64,000 nucleotides of DNA, taken from contig JAIPDI010000009.1 in the NCBI GenBank assembly GCA_021737785.1, positions 1 through 64,000 of the forward strand, read 5' to 3'. This DNA comes from Deltaproteobacteria bacterium (GTDB lineage: Bacteria > Desulfobacterota > DSM-4660 > Desulfatiglandales > Desulfatiglandaceae). Each line of letters starts with the position of its first letter. Position 1 is the stretch's first letter. The translations under genes and the position numbers were made by a program. Under the pieces are notes generated by a model. It was given only the letters and a program-made list of their open reading frames with translations, was not told where the DNA came from and did no database searches. This document shows, one piece after another, positions 1-7,401 of this stretch.

Positions 1-150
1 ATTCGGAGCCCGGGGGCGGCCGCCGAACGATACGACCGCATTTTATTGCAGCTCTTGAACAGAGACCCCCACGGGCGTCCAGAACGCTTCCGGGACTTGG
101 GTGAAACCTTTTGGTTGCGGCTGTTAGGCCGCCTTAGGGGGGTGTTATCC
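1..150 (-). repeat. Dispersed structured repeat, copy 1
   Basis: This stretch is a near-identical inverted copy of 57672-57818 and is also related to 44684-44778. Shared blocks include AGCTGCAATAAAATGCGG, GTTCTGGACGCC and a GCGGC-N6-GCCGC hairpin next to CGCAACC. Read on the minus strand it begins with the hairpin and ends at the GC-rich block around position 1. It carries no open frame. The family is not one I recognise; it may be a structured RNA or a non-autonomous element. Confidence 0.8.
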
Positions 151-283
151 GACATGCCCATCTGTCTTCCATGAAAAAGAGTACCTTTCAAAACAGCGGG
201 AAAAAATTGAACAGGGATTGGACAAGCTGGAGAAACAGGAGACCTCTCTCCCCCCTGATGCCCGGAAGGAAGCCCTTCCCTGA
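149..283 (+). pseudogene. Possible C-terminal remnant of a coding sequence
   Basis: One plus-strand frame has no start codon but reads as a charged, coiled-coil-like tail (HEKEYLSKQREKIEQG, then LDKLEKQE and PPDARKEALP) ending at the TGA at 281-283. It begins directly after the dispersed repeat at 1-150, so the repeat may have cut off the rest of the gene. No family can be named. The evidence is only amino-acid composition and position, so confidence is low. Confidence 0.3.
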
Positions 284-289
284 ATCAGG

Positions 290-586
290 TTAACGCTGGA
301 TGCCGAGCGTCAACTGGTGAATGTCGGAGACGCCTTTCAGCGTCGATAACACTCCCAAAAGGGTATTTCGAAAAAGATCGTTGACGAAATCATTAATCGG
401 GAGGGGATCGCCGTTCAAGACAACGGTTATCCGATCTCCTTCCATGGTGACATCAATTTCCCTGATCTCCATTACCCCTTCGAGAGAAGAGACCATACCC
501 GAGACGGTATGGTCAAGAAAGTTCTGGACAAAATAGTCGATTTCAACCGGGGTGTTGTTCACAGACAGTACGATTTTCCTGGTCAT
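290..586 (-). CDS. Small protein made of two tandem ~45-residue repeats
   Basis: This 98-residue protein starts at the ATG at 586, which has GGAG eight bases upstream; a longer frame to 622 lacks a good site. The sequence is two copies of one unit: residues 3-50 and 51-97 share the pattern V-x-x-N-x-x-P-x-x-I-x-x-F-V, then T-x-x-G-x-x-S-x-L-x-G-V-x-x-I. It has no signal peptide, no membrane segment and no cysteine, so it should be a small soluble cytoplasmic protein. It is followed at 647-841 by a ferredoxin gene on the same strand upstream, and the two may share a transcript. I do not recognise the family and assign no function. Confidence 0.75.
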   Translation of the reverse strand: MTRKIVLSVNNTPVEIDYFVQNFLDHTVSGMVSSLEGVMEIREIDVTMEGDRITVVLNGDPLPINDFVNDLFRNTLLGVLSTLKGVSDIHQLTLGIQR

Positions 587-646
587 ATCATCTTCTCCAT
601 TTTCTTGTGGGGAGGCCCCCATACCTTGCGGATTCGGTCAGACATC

Positions 647-841
647 TCATTCTTCAACAATTATGGCGCCATTCGGGCAAAGCGTTGCAGCCCTTCGACA
701 ACATGCCTGGAGGGACAATGGAATCGGGTCAATTCTGACAGCAGCCCTCTTGCTCCCCTCTTGGAAGCGAAATACGTCCGGGCATTCTTTAACACACAGA
801 CCCACTGTCCGGCACTTCATCTCATCCACCGTAGCCTTCAT
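647..841 (-). CDS. Ferredoxin with an altered cluster motif, probably [3Fe-4S]
   Basis: This is a 64-residue small electron carrier. The start is the ATG at 841, placed five bases after a perfect GGAGG; an upstream TTG is less likely. Cysteines are C10, C16, C20, C47, C48 and C55. Aligned with single-cluster ferredoxins, C10, C16 and C55 are cluster ligands, but the usual second ligand (C-x2-C) is valine 13, giving C-x5-C. That pattern is known from [3Fe-4S] ferredoxins, or would leave an open iron site; C20 with C47/C48 could form the structural disulfide seen in some monocluster ferredoxins. It lies upstream of the two-repeat gene at 290. A candidate 21-bp element sits at 911-931. Partner enzymes could include KorAB or the hydrogenase, which is inference. 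Confidence 0.85.
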   Translation of the reverse strand: MKATVDEMKCRTVGLCVKECPDVFRFQEGSKRAAVRIDPIPLSLQACCRRAATLCPNGAIIVEE

Positions 842-910
842 CTCCACCTCCACCAAAGTAAATATGTTTTTGGAAATTCAGCGAAAACACTGGGGCTTGC
901 GATTGAAGTG

Positions 911-931
911 AAAATGCATCAATCCCCCTGT
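911..931. promoter_or_regulatory. Candidate 21-bp dyad element, ferredoxin promoter
   Basis: AAAATGCA-TCAAT-CCCCCTGT follows the 8-5-8 layout of the recurring element. It lies about 70 bp upstream of the ferredoxin start at 841. The right half matches well, the left half only partly. Confidence 0.4.
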
Positions 932-962
932 CGCAGGGAATAACCGCTATTCCAAAAACCGG

Positions 963-1625
963 CTATCCCGTCTTTATCAACTGCACTTTGGACACATACT
1001 TGACCCAGTTGTATCCATAATAGTCTTGGGCAACAATACGAAGCGGAAACCCGTTTTTTACCGGAAGTTCTTTGCCGTTTACACTGTAAGCCAGAAAGAC
1101 CTTGTTTGAGAGCACATCTTTGATAGGAAATTGTTCTACTTTTTCATACGGCCCTGCCGGTCCTGAAAACCGAACATGCGTGACATCGTTCTCCACATTC
1201 GCCCTCTTGAGCAGATCCGGCATGGAGATACCCTTCCAACGGCCATGGTTGGCGAAAAAACCGGGACAAATCAAAAGGACTTCTCTCTCCACAGTCGGAA
1301 GGGCTCGCATTTTTTGGTAGGAAAGTTGAAAGGGCTTCTTGACCTCTCCGATCACTTCCAAATGCCACCTGGCCATATCTTCCTTATAATCCGACAACCC
1401 CATAGTGCCGAAGTCCTCCAACGGAGTGACCTCCAGGTGTCTTGCATCCAGATTCGCCGGATTCTTGTTTATCAGGCTTTTCAGCGGCGTGCCCTTGGGA
1501 AGGAGGACCCTTTTGGCTTCGGCCGAAGCCCACCGAACAGCTGTAAAGAGCGGGGTAAAGAAAAGACCGATGCCTGTTGCCATCCAGCCTACCCCTATTT
1601 TCAAGGCTTCTCTCCGGTTTTTCAT
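963..1625 (-). CDS. Molybdopterin-dependent oxidoreductase, sulfite oxidase/MsrP-like fold
   Basis: This 220-residue protein belongs to the sulfite-oxidase-type molybdopterin family. The N-terminus carries a twin-arginine motif (N-R-R-E-A-L-K at residues 3-9) and a hydrophobic stretch to about 30, suggesting Tat export of the folded cofactor protein. Cys120 in L-L-I-C-P-G-F is at the position of the molybdenum-coordinating cysteine, and the following G-R-W-K-G and late Y-G-Y-N-W-V segments are typical. The length fits single-domain YedY/MsrP-type proteins rather than full sulfite oxidase, since no dimerisation domain follows. It lies 87 bp downstream of korB on the same strand and could be read from the kor promoter. 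No MsrQ-like haem membrane partner is adjacent, so the electron donor and substrate are unknown. Confidence 0.85.
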   Translation of the reverse strand: MKNRREALKIGVGWMATGIGLFFTPLFTAVRWASAEAKRVLLPKGTPLKSLINKNPANLDARHLEVTPLEDFGTMGLSDYKEDMARWHLEVIGEVKKPFQLSYQKMRALPTVEREVLLICPGFFANHGRWKGISMPDLLKRANVENDVTHVRFSGPAGPYEKVEQFPIKDVLSNKVFLAYSVNGKELPVKNGFPLRIVAQDYYGYNWVKYVSKVQLIKTG

Positions 1626-1712
1626 ACGGTTCCGCCTCCCGGACCGATCACCTGCGATTGAGGATTACCCCTACTCCACCGGGTCGTTAATCGGACATCA
1701 TATCCTGAAGGA

Positions 1713-2576
1713 TCACGGAATATACCTGGAAAGGATGTCCTTCAGTTGATCCGCTTCCATAGCCGGCATCTCCGCCAACGGACCCTCCGTGACCTCCGAC
1801 CGATACCGATGGGCAAAGGCGGATCTCGGCTCGGTTCGGTAAAGGATGCCGATGGGTATGGTATCATCGGTTATCAGCGCCTTTTCCAATGCCGCCTTCT
1901 TGTCCCCTGAATCATGATCCTCTCCCAGTTCCTGCACGCGTTCCTCATACCACGCGACCGGCCGCGTCCCCCAAGTGATGCATGGCTGGATCACATCCAC
2001 ATAGGAAAGCCCCGGATGTTTGACCGCTTCCACCAGAATCGTTTTCAGGTGATCGATTTTGCGGGCAAATCCCCGGGCGACGAATGTACAGTTATTTGTG
2101 ATGGCAATCATCGGCATGTTGAGCGGTTCAATATCCACCCCCTTGACTTGGAGGGAACGCTTTTCTCCAAGAGGCGTCGTGGGTGAGGCCTGCCCTTTGG
2201 TCAGGGCATAAATTTCATTGTTGTGAACCATCACCGTTATATTGGGGTTTCTCCGAATAGCGTGGATGAAATGATTCCCCCCTTCCCCATAGCAATCCCC
2301 GTCCCCGGTAACCACGAGGGTGGTCAGATTCGGGTTGGCGACCTGAATTCCCGATGCCACCGGGATGGCGCGGCCGTGAAGACCGTTAAACAGATTGCAT
2401 CTGAGATAATGAGGGAGTTTCGCCGCCTGGCCGATCCCGGAAACCAGGCATATCTGATCCGGCTTTTTGTCCAAATCCACGAAAGCCTTCTTAACCGCCT
2501 GGAGGATGCCGAAATTCGGGCATCCCGGACACCACTGGTTTTCCGCGTTGCTGTTATACGTTTCTATGCTGGGCAT
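1713..2576 (-). CDS. korB: 2-oxoacid:ferredoxin oxidoreductase, beta subunit
   Basis: This 287-residue subunit carries the thiamine diphosphate site of a 2-oxoacid:ferredoxin oxidoreductase, which decarboxylates a 2-oxoacid to the acyl-CoA and reduces ferredoxin in the cytoplasm. GDGD at 91-94 followed by N101 and the N-N-E-I-Y segment near 119-123 form the ThDP/Mg site. C16-P-G-C19 and C43/C60 are candidates for the single Fe-S cluster of this subunit type. The ATG at 2576 has AAGGAGT seven bases upstream and overlaps the end of the alpha gene by 23 bp, indicating translational coupling. The pattern fits 2-oxoglutarate-type enzymes best, but pyruvate or branched-chain substrates cannot be excluded. 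Confidence 0.93.
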   Translation of the reverse strand: MPSIETYNSNAENQWCPGCPNFGILQAVKKAFVDLDKKPDQICLVSGIGQAAKLPHYLRCNLFNGLHGRAIPVASGIQVANPNLTTLVVTGDGDCYGEGGNHFIHAIRRNPNITVMVHNNEIYALTKGQASPTTPLGEKRSLQVKGVDIEPLNMPMIAITNNCTFVARGFARKIDHLKTILVEAVKHPGLSYVDVIQPCITWGTRPVAWYEERVQELGEDHDSGDKKAALEKALITDDTIPIGILYRTEPRSAFAHRYRSEVTEGPLAEMPAMEADQLKDILSRYIP

Positions 2577-4236
2577 GAATCTGACTCCTTATGTATTCGC
2601 CGGTTAAAGGTAGACCGTCATAACGATGGAGGGTGCCCTCAAAAGAGAGTCCGAATTCCGAGCGCAACAGCCGGGCCAACTGGCCGGTGGCATTGTTTTC
2701 AACAGTCCACAAGGCAACTCCTTCTGGAAAATGGTATTCAGGCAGAGGCCACAGCTCCGTAAAATGGATCATCCCTGCCCGAATGTCTTCCTGCTTCAAC
2801 AATTCGATGCCTTCCAGAATGGCCGGCCTGGAGGAGCCCCACCCCACCAGGATGAACTCAACATCTTCTGAGTAGACCTCCTCCGGGGGGTTCACCTCGC
2901 TTCTGAGTTTTTGGAATTTCGCGAGTCGCTTTTCAACCATAGCCTGCACAATTCCGGAAAGATCTTCGGTAATGTGGCCCTCCTCATCGTGTTCATCACT
3001 GTCCACGCAAACCAGATGGCCGCTCTGCCCCGGATAAAGTCTGGGGGATATGCCATCGGGACTGAGCTGATAGCGCTTGTATTCCTCTATTTGCGAGGGA
3101 TCAGCCAAGTGATAGACGGGATTATCGAAATTTTCAAAATCACGAAAGGAATAATGGGCATCCGCCAGGAGTTGATCTGTAAGCAGAATCACCGGAATCT
3201 GGTATTTATCGGCCATATTAAAGGCACGCACCGTCTTTTGAAAGGCGTCCTTCGGATCAGAGGCGGCCAATACCATTTTGGGGAATTCCCCATGTCCGGC
3301 ATTAATGGCGAAAAGGAGGTCCCCCTGGGCGGTTCTGGTGGGAAGCCCGGTAGCCGGTCCCGGCCGTTGGCCAAGGACGATCACCAATGGCGTTTCGGTC
3401 ATGCCTGCCAGGCTGATCCCTTCCACCATCAGGGCAAATCCCCCTCCGGAGGTGGCGGTCATCGCCCTCGCCCCCCCATAACCGGCACCCAGGGCCATAT
3501 TGATCGCAGCAATCTCATCCTCCGCCTGTTCGGCAAACACCCCAAACCTCTCCTGCGCTTTCGCCAGGGCGGTAATGATCCCAGTCGACGGCGTCATCGG
3601 ATAGGCGGAAATAAAGCGGCATCCGGCGTAGGCTGCGGCGATGGGGATCGCCTCATTACCCGAGATAAAGGCATGTCGGGTATCCCTGGGCGGCAATGTC
3701 CAGGGGCACCTGTCCCCGCAGTCTCGTTCTGCGCGTTCAAAGCCTTTTTCTGCCGCCTTGTAGTTGGCTTTCAGGACCTCTTCGCCTTTTTCTGAAAACG
3801 TACGTTCCAGCACCGCGTTCAGGGTTTCAAGATCCACCCCCAAAACATTTATCAAGGCCCCGACAGCCACTGTATTGGCATAGATCCCCCCCCCGACTTC
3901 CTCTTTTGCGATTTCGTCAAAAGGGATGGCAATCATGCCGTCGGTGCCCTTGTTTTGTGAAATCAGGACACCTTCTTCCTTGAGAAGACCCTCGTACTTC
4001 TTTGCAGCGCCTTCATTCAATGCCAGAAGAATGTCTGCAGAGAGCAACGGCGCATTGTTGGGTTCTTCCCCCACCCGAATCGAGTAGCTATTCTGCCCTC
4101 CCCGAATCCGTGATTCATACTCTTGCCATGCGAATACCGAATACCCCTGTCGGCAAAGGGTATGAGAAAGGATTTCTCCGATCGTTTGAATCCCTTCGCC
4201 GGCGGATCCTGCGATTACCACATTCAAATCTTTCAT
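2554..4236 (-). CDS. korA: 2-oxoacid:ferredoxin oxidoreductase, fused gamma-alpha subunit
   Basis: The 560 residues contain a gamma domain at about 1-185 (opening with V-I-A-G-S-A-G-E-G-I and E-S-R-I-R-G-G-Q) followed by the alpha (pyrimidine-binding) domain with G-N-E-A-I and the S-A-Y-P-M-T-P-S-T-G segment near 215. Gamma-alpha fusion is usual for KorA-type enzymes of anaerobes. With KorB it forms the catalytic core; no delta (2x4Fe-4S) gene is linked, so a free ferredoxin is the likely acceptor, and two ferredoxin genes lie within 4 kb. The gene is first in its operon. A candidate 21-bp element at 4439-4459 lies about 200 bp upstream. Confidence 0.93.
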   Translation of the reverse strand: MKDLNVVIAGSAGEGIQTIGEILSHTLCRQGYSVFAWQEYESRIRGGQNSYSIRVGEEPNNAPLLSADILLALNEGAAKKYEGLLKEEGVLISQNKGTDGMIAIPFDEIAKEEVGGGIYANTVAVGALINVLGVDLETLNAVLERTFSEKGEEVLKANYKAAEKGFERAERDCGDRCPWTLPPRDTRHAFISGNEAIPIAAAYAGCRFISAYPMTPSTGIITALAKAQERFGVFAEQAEDEIAAINMALGAGYGGARAMTATSGGGFALMVEGISLAGMTETPLVIVLGQRPGPATGLPTRTAQGDLLFAINAGHGEFPKMVLAASDPKDAFQKTVRAFNMADKYQIPVILLTDQLLADAHYSFRDFENFDNPVYHLADPSQIEEYKRYQLSPDGISPRLYPGQSGHLVCVDSDEHDEEGHITEDLSGIVQAMVEKRLAKFQKLRSEVNPPEEVYSEDVEFILVGWGSSRPAILEGIELLKQEDIRAGMIHFTELWPLPEYHFPEGVALWTVENNATGQLARLLRSEFGLSFEGTLHRYDGLPLTGEYIRSQIHAQHRNV

Positions 4237-4438
4237 TGATATAACCCCGTCCTAAATCGTGTTTCCGCTGTATTGGCTGGTTGGCTGCAGGGAATTGAGA
4301 TATCTCCATGCAACAGCCTGATATATTGTCCAGGGCATAAAGGCCGGTGTTCATCCCTGTCGACAAGGAGAGCCTGCCCGGGAACACCCCAATAACATGG
4401 TACTTAGGATAAGCATATTCCAATGCCCTTTTAAAAAT

Positions 4439-4459
4439 AAATGGAGTGAATCATGTATT
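4439..4459. promoter_or_regulatory. 21-bp dyad element upstream of korA
   Basis: AAATGGAG-TGAAT-CATGTATT fits the recurring 8-5-8 element with both outer AAAT and TATT conserved. It is the only strong copy between korA and the gene at 5138. Confidence 0.6.
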
Positions 4460-5130
4460 TCCAAATCAAAACAGCGGTAGGCGTAATAAGAGTTTACGAT
4501 TGGAGGAATCTCTCCCGGAGACGCCGGCATCTCAAAAACAACTCTCCGCATTTACGATTTCGCCGTTGCGGACACTGAAATGACAGAGCGTTAATGAGGT
4601 GAATCGATGAAGGGACGCCTGCCGGACAACCCTGGAGACCTTTGGGGTAAGGGATCTCTTTGTGCACAGAAAGAACAGAGATGACGAGAGAGAAAAAAAG
4701 GATATTAACGGAGGTTTCGTCGGATGCCCTGATAGGGGGCGATTCACAAAATAGAAGGATTATGCCCCAGACCTTGGGCAAAAATAGTATGGTCCAATGG
4801 ATGCTCAAATTGGGATCAAATTCGCCGGCTGCGGTTGATCCGCTTTCCGCCAGGAATCGAAGAGATGCAAAAACGGGAAATCATTTTTATGCGAAACCCG
4901 CAGATCCGGTCGTGTTTAGGCCTTCCCGATCCCAAAAGAAGGGGCCTCGGGACTTTTCGCGGAGGCCGCGGCATTCAAGAGGGCGGCTCGCAAAGCCCAA
5001 CACCCTCTCCGAAATGTGCTCCTTGCCTTGTACAGGCGGCAACGCTAACACCGGTAGGCCGTATTCGCCCCATTTTTAATAATAACGATGCCCCTTAAGG
5101 CCGCCCGGCCGCAGACCAGGATATGGCGAG
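4460..5130. other. Intergenic stretch without a convincing gene
   Basis: Several frames of up to about 140 codons cross this stretch on both strands, but none has family-like sequence. The best-looking start is an ATG at 4606 with GAGGTG six bases before it, opening a 25-codon frame whose TGA at 4681-4683 overlaps the ATG of a 132-codon frame. The latter is basic and low-complexity after residue 60. It may be decayed DNA. A fragment near 5095 resembles the GCGGCC/GCCGC hairpin of the dispersed repeat. Confidence 0.3.
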
Positions 5131-5137
5131 AGGCGGC

Positions 5138-5401
5138 TTATCCCACCTGCATCTCTCTCTCAAGATCCTTTATATATTGGGAAATTAGAACTCCCAGGTA
5201 GATGCATGCGTTTCCGGTCATACATGCATCGGCATCCTTCTGGTCCAGAAAGGCATGGCGTTGGTGTTCCCCTTTTTTAAAGGTAACCACCCACGCATCT
5301 TTTTGATTGTCAAAGATGAGGCTCATGGAAAGCCCGTACCGGTCGATCTCGGGGTACATTTCCAAAAGTTTGTCTCTCAATTCATTTGGTGAATAGGCCA
5401 T
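5138..5401 (-). CDS. Conserved-looking small soluble protein, unknown
   Basis: The 87-residue product starts at an ATG at 5401 with AGGAGGA upstream. It is soluble, without signal peptide or membrane segment. The first 25 residues form a likely helix (N-E-L-R-D-K-L-L-E-M-Y-P-E-I), followed by beta-rich sequence around W38-V-V-T-F-K-K, and a cysteine pair at about C60 and C66 in A-C-M-T-G-N-A-C-I-Y-L-G. I do not recognise the family. It stands alone between kor and a MITE. A weak copy of the 21-bp element may lie near 5611. Its size and setting match several other small unknown proteins in this island. Confidence 0.7.
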   Translation of the reverse strand: MAYSPNELRDKLLEMYPEIDRYGLSMSLIFDNQKDAWVVTFKKGEHQRHAFLDQKDADACMTGNACIYLGVLISQYIKDLEREMQVG

Positions 5402-5720
5402 CTGATCCTCCTTATTTCTGGTCCTGTTTCCTGTTTGTCCGCGGTTTGTAAAGCTACCCCGTTCAAGGGAAGTTCCGCCTGCACTCGCGATGGTGAAATA
5501 CAGGCTTCCTTCAGAGGCTTTTTAATTTCAGAACAGTTGATATAGTATCACAGCTGAATAGAAATGTGCAACAAAACCGAAACCCTCATTTCACTTTTTT
5601 TACTTGGTGGAAAATGTGTTAACCCACCTTAATGCTGGTGTCCTTTTACTTGCATCCCCGCTGTTTCCCCCGGTCGATACCTCTGGGCTCCACCCAAAAA
5701 AAAAGCGGCTGCATGGTTCT

Positions 5721-5844
5721 TATTAACCGTCTCGAAATAGTACCGACATCTTTGTCATGCCGGACTCGATCCCCGCAAGTACGGGAAATGGCTTCCGGCC
5801 TTCGCCGGAATGACGGTGTAAAGACAATTATGAGACGGTTAATA
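5721..5844. mobile_element. MITE-like element, family A, long copy
   Basis: The 124-bp element is bounded by perfect 13-bp inverted repeats (TATTAACCGTCTC and GAGACGGTTAATA). Its middle holds a CCGG-rich REP-like hairpin with CATGCCGG and GGAATGACGG. It has no coding capacity. A shortened copy of the same element is at 24016-24094, sharing CTCGAAATAGTACC and GGTGTAAAGACAA blocks. Confidence 0.8.
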
Positions 5845-5927
5845 CTTTGCGCTTTCTCTAAAGAAGATTACTCCTGAAAATAAAACAGCCCCCGGTATTT
5901 TTTCCCGGAATGACCCCCCTGTCTCGG

Positions 5928-6002
5928 AAATACCGGCTAGACCCCATTACCATATGCCCACGATTTAAAGCACTATCTCATAGCATATGGACATACTTTA
6001 TC
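5928..6002. promoter_or_regulatory. Two 21-bp dyad elements upstream of ferredoxin
   Basis: The first copy is AAATACCG-GCTAG-ACCCCATT at 5928-5948. A second, weaker one is AGCATATG-GACAT-ACTTTATC at 5982-6002, whose right half matches the copy at 57367. They lie 47-121 bp upstream of the ferredoxin ATG at 6049. Confidence 0.55.
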
Positions 6003-6048
6003 AAATCTATACGGTGTGGTTATTTCCGGAAAATAGGGAGGGTTTATC

Positions 6049-6246
6049 ATGGGAAAAGTGGTTGTGATTGATACTGAAGAGTGTATCGGATGTGAAAGTT
6101 GTGTAGAGCTCTGCCCGGAGGTGTTCGAATTTGATGAAGCCGCTGAGAAAGCCCGCGTCAAGCTCCCGGAGGGCGGCGATGAAGAATGCATTGAAGAGGC
6201 CATTTCCACATGCCCGGTAGAATGCATTCATTGGGAAAGCTCTTAG
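6049..6246 (+). CDS. Single-cluster [4Fe-4S] ferredoxin
   Basis: A 65-residue low-potential electron carrier of the Desulfovibrio type. Cluster ligands are C12, C15, C18 (C-I-G-C-E-S-C) and C55 (S-T-C-P); C22 and C47 are placed to form the structural disulfide of single-cluster ferredoxins. The protein is very acidic, as usual. The ATG has AGGGAGG nine bases upstream. Two candidate dyad elements precede it. It differs from the ferredoxin at 647, which lacks the second ligand. It is monocistronic as far as can be seen and may serve KorAB, the hydrogenase or other soluble reductases. Confidence 0.95.
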   Translation: MGKVVVIDTEECIGCESCVELCPEVFEFDEAAEKARVKLPEGGDEECIEEAISTCPVECIHWESS

Positions 6247-6498
6247 AATCGTCAAGACTTCCGGCATCCTGGAATACTTGAGAGAAGCTAATTTTTTTGG
6301 AGAGTGGGGTGGTGTTTGAATTGAGACCGCACCGGTAGATGGGTGCGGATCCGTTGTCCCGAAACCCGCCATTGAAACCCCGGAAACCCTCGACCACTTG
6401 GGAGACTGAGGGCCGCAGGCATTCGTTCCGGGCACTGGATTCCTTTGTCTTGGCTTGATTCAACATGCCAGCATCGCTCTGGAATTTACCTGCAAAAC

Positions 6499-6634
6499 CT
6501 ATTCTGCCGGCACCCAAATTTTCCGGCCTATTCCCTCCTGCGGAATTACCACCCATTTACCATCACCATGGAATCCGCATAAGAATTGCCCCGATGGGTC
6601 AATTATTCTTGCATATACGCCCCCTGTCGCTTAT
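6499..6634 (-). pseudogene. Start-less protein-like fragment
   Basis: On the minus strand, between a TAA and a TAG, about 44 codons read like real protein (Y-A-R-I-I-D-P-S-G-Q-F, then C-G-F-H-G-D-G-K-W-V-V-I-P and K-I-W-V-P-A-E). There is no start codon and no ribosome site, so this is probably a leftover of a lost gene. The rest of the 6247-6754 gap shows no gene; a weak dyad-like sequence, GGGCCGATCCCTTTC, is at about 6671. Confidence 0.3.
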
Positions 6635-6754
6635 ATTGATTTGATTTTGTACTGAATTATTGGGTTTCCGGGCCGATCCCTTTCAGGAGGCCGAAGGTCG
6701 AACTTGGGGAAAGAGGTTAGGTCCCCTTCCATCGCTTACCCTCAGGGGATTGGC

Positions 6755-7186
6755 ATGGCATCCAACTTGAGACAAACCGGCGAGTGTACGATCCTCATCG
6801 CCGAGGATGACCCCGATGACCGTCTGATCATCCAGACGGCTTTTGATGCGGGGGGCCTCTCAAACCCCCTGCATTTCGTAAGCGATGGCGAAGAGCTGAT
6901 GGACTATCTGAAGAAAGATAGGAGTTCCGGTAAGAAATTACCCCCACATATCCTCATCCTCGATCTTAACATGCCCAAAAAGGACGGCCGCAGGGCGCTT
7001 TGGGAAATCCGGAACGACCCGGCCTTGCGCCACTTGCCTGTGGTGGTCCTTACCACCTCCAGTGCAGAGCGGGATTTTAAGTATTGTTCCAGGCTCGGCA
7101 TATCGGATTATGTCACAAAGCCTAATAATTTAGATGAATTTATACGATTCGCAAAGGATGTCAACCAGATTTGTGGAACAGCATAA
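6755..7186 (+). CDS. Receiver-only response regulator, Rcp1-like
   Basis: This protein of 143 residues is a single receiver domain without an output domain. The acidic pocket (E-D-D-P-D-D), the phospho-acceptor aspartate in L-D-L-N-M-P, the T-T-S-S switch segment and the conserved lysine in T-K-P are all present. The ATG at 6755 is preferred because AGGGGAT precedes it; a TTG at 6704 would add 17 residues. Rcp1-type receivers pair with histidine kinases of the phytochrome-like HisKA class, and such a kinase follows at 7402. With no DNA-binding part, it probably acts by protein contact or in a phosphorelay. Confidence 0.92.
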   Translation: MASNLRQTGECTILIAEDDPDDRLIIQTAFDAGGLSNPLHFVSDGEELMDYLKKDRSSGKKLPPHILILDLNMPKKDGRRALWEIRNDPALRHLPVVVLTTSSAERDFKYCSRLGISDYVTKPNNLDEFIRFAKDVNQICGTA

Positions 7187-7401
7187 CCATGTATTCACCC
7201 CCGAACCACGGCCGCTGGATTTCGGGAAGGATACCCCACAGGGTGCTTGAAGTCCGGGCCCGGTGCATGAATTATCAAACATCTCAAGGGATCCCGACAG
7301 CAGGAACATCATCGAGAGCAAAGGTATCGCCGGTCCTATTAAGATACCGCTTCTTTGAATTGTCTTCAAAAATTCATCACAGCGCATCGTAGACCTGTCA
7401 A

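Noticed and set aside
1-150. Cyclic-di-GMP or other known riboswitch in the dispersed repeat
   Set aside because: The hairpins and conserved bases do not fit the known GEMM pattern, and copies stand in both orientations away from gene starts.
2911-3795. Plus-strand frame of 294 codons opposite korA
   Set aside because: korA is certain from its domain motifs; the opposite frame is low-complexity in its second half.
4660-5079. 139-codon frame between korA and the gene at 5138
   Set aside because: A possible start with a ribosome site exists, but the sequence is basic and low-complexity with no family-like segments, so I leave it as an unresolved stretch.
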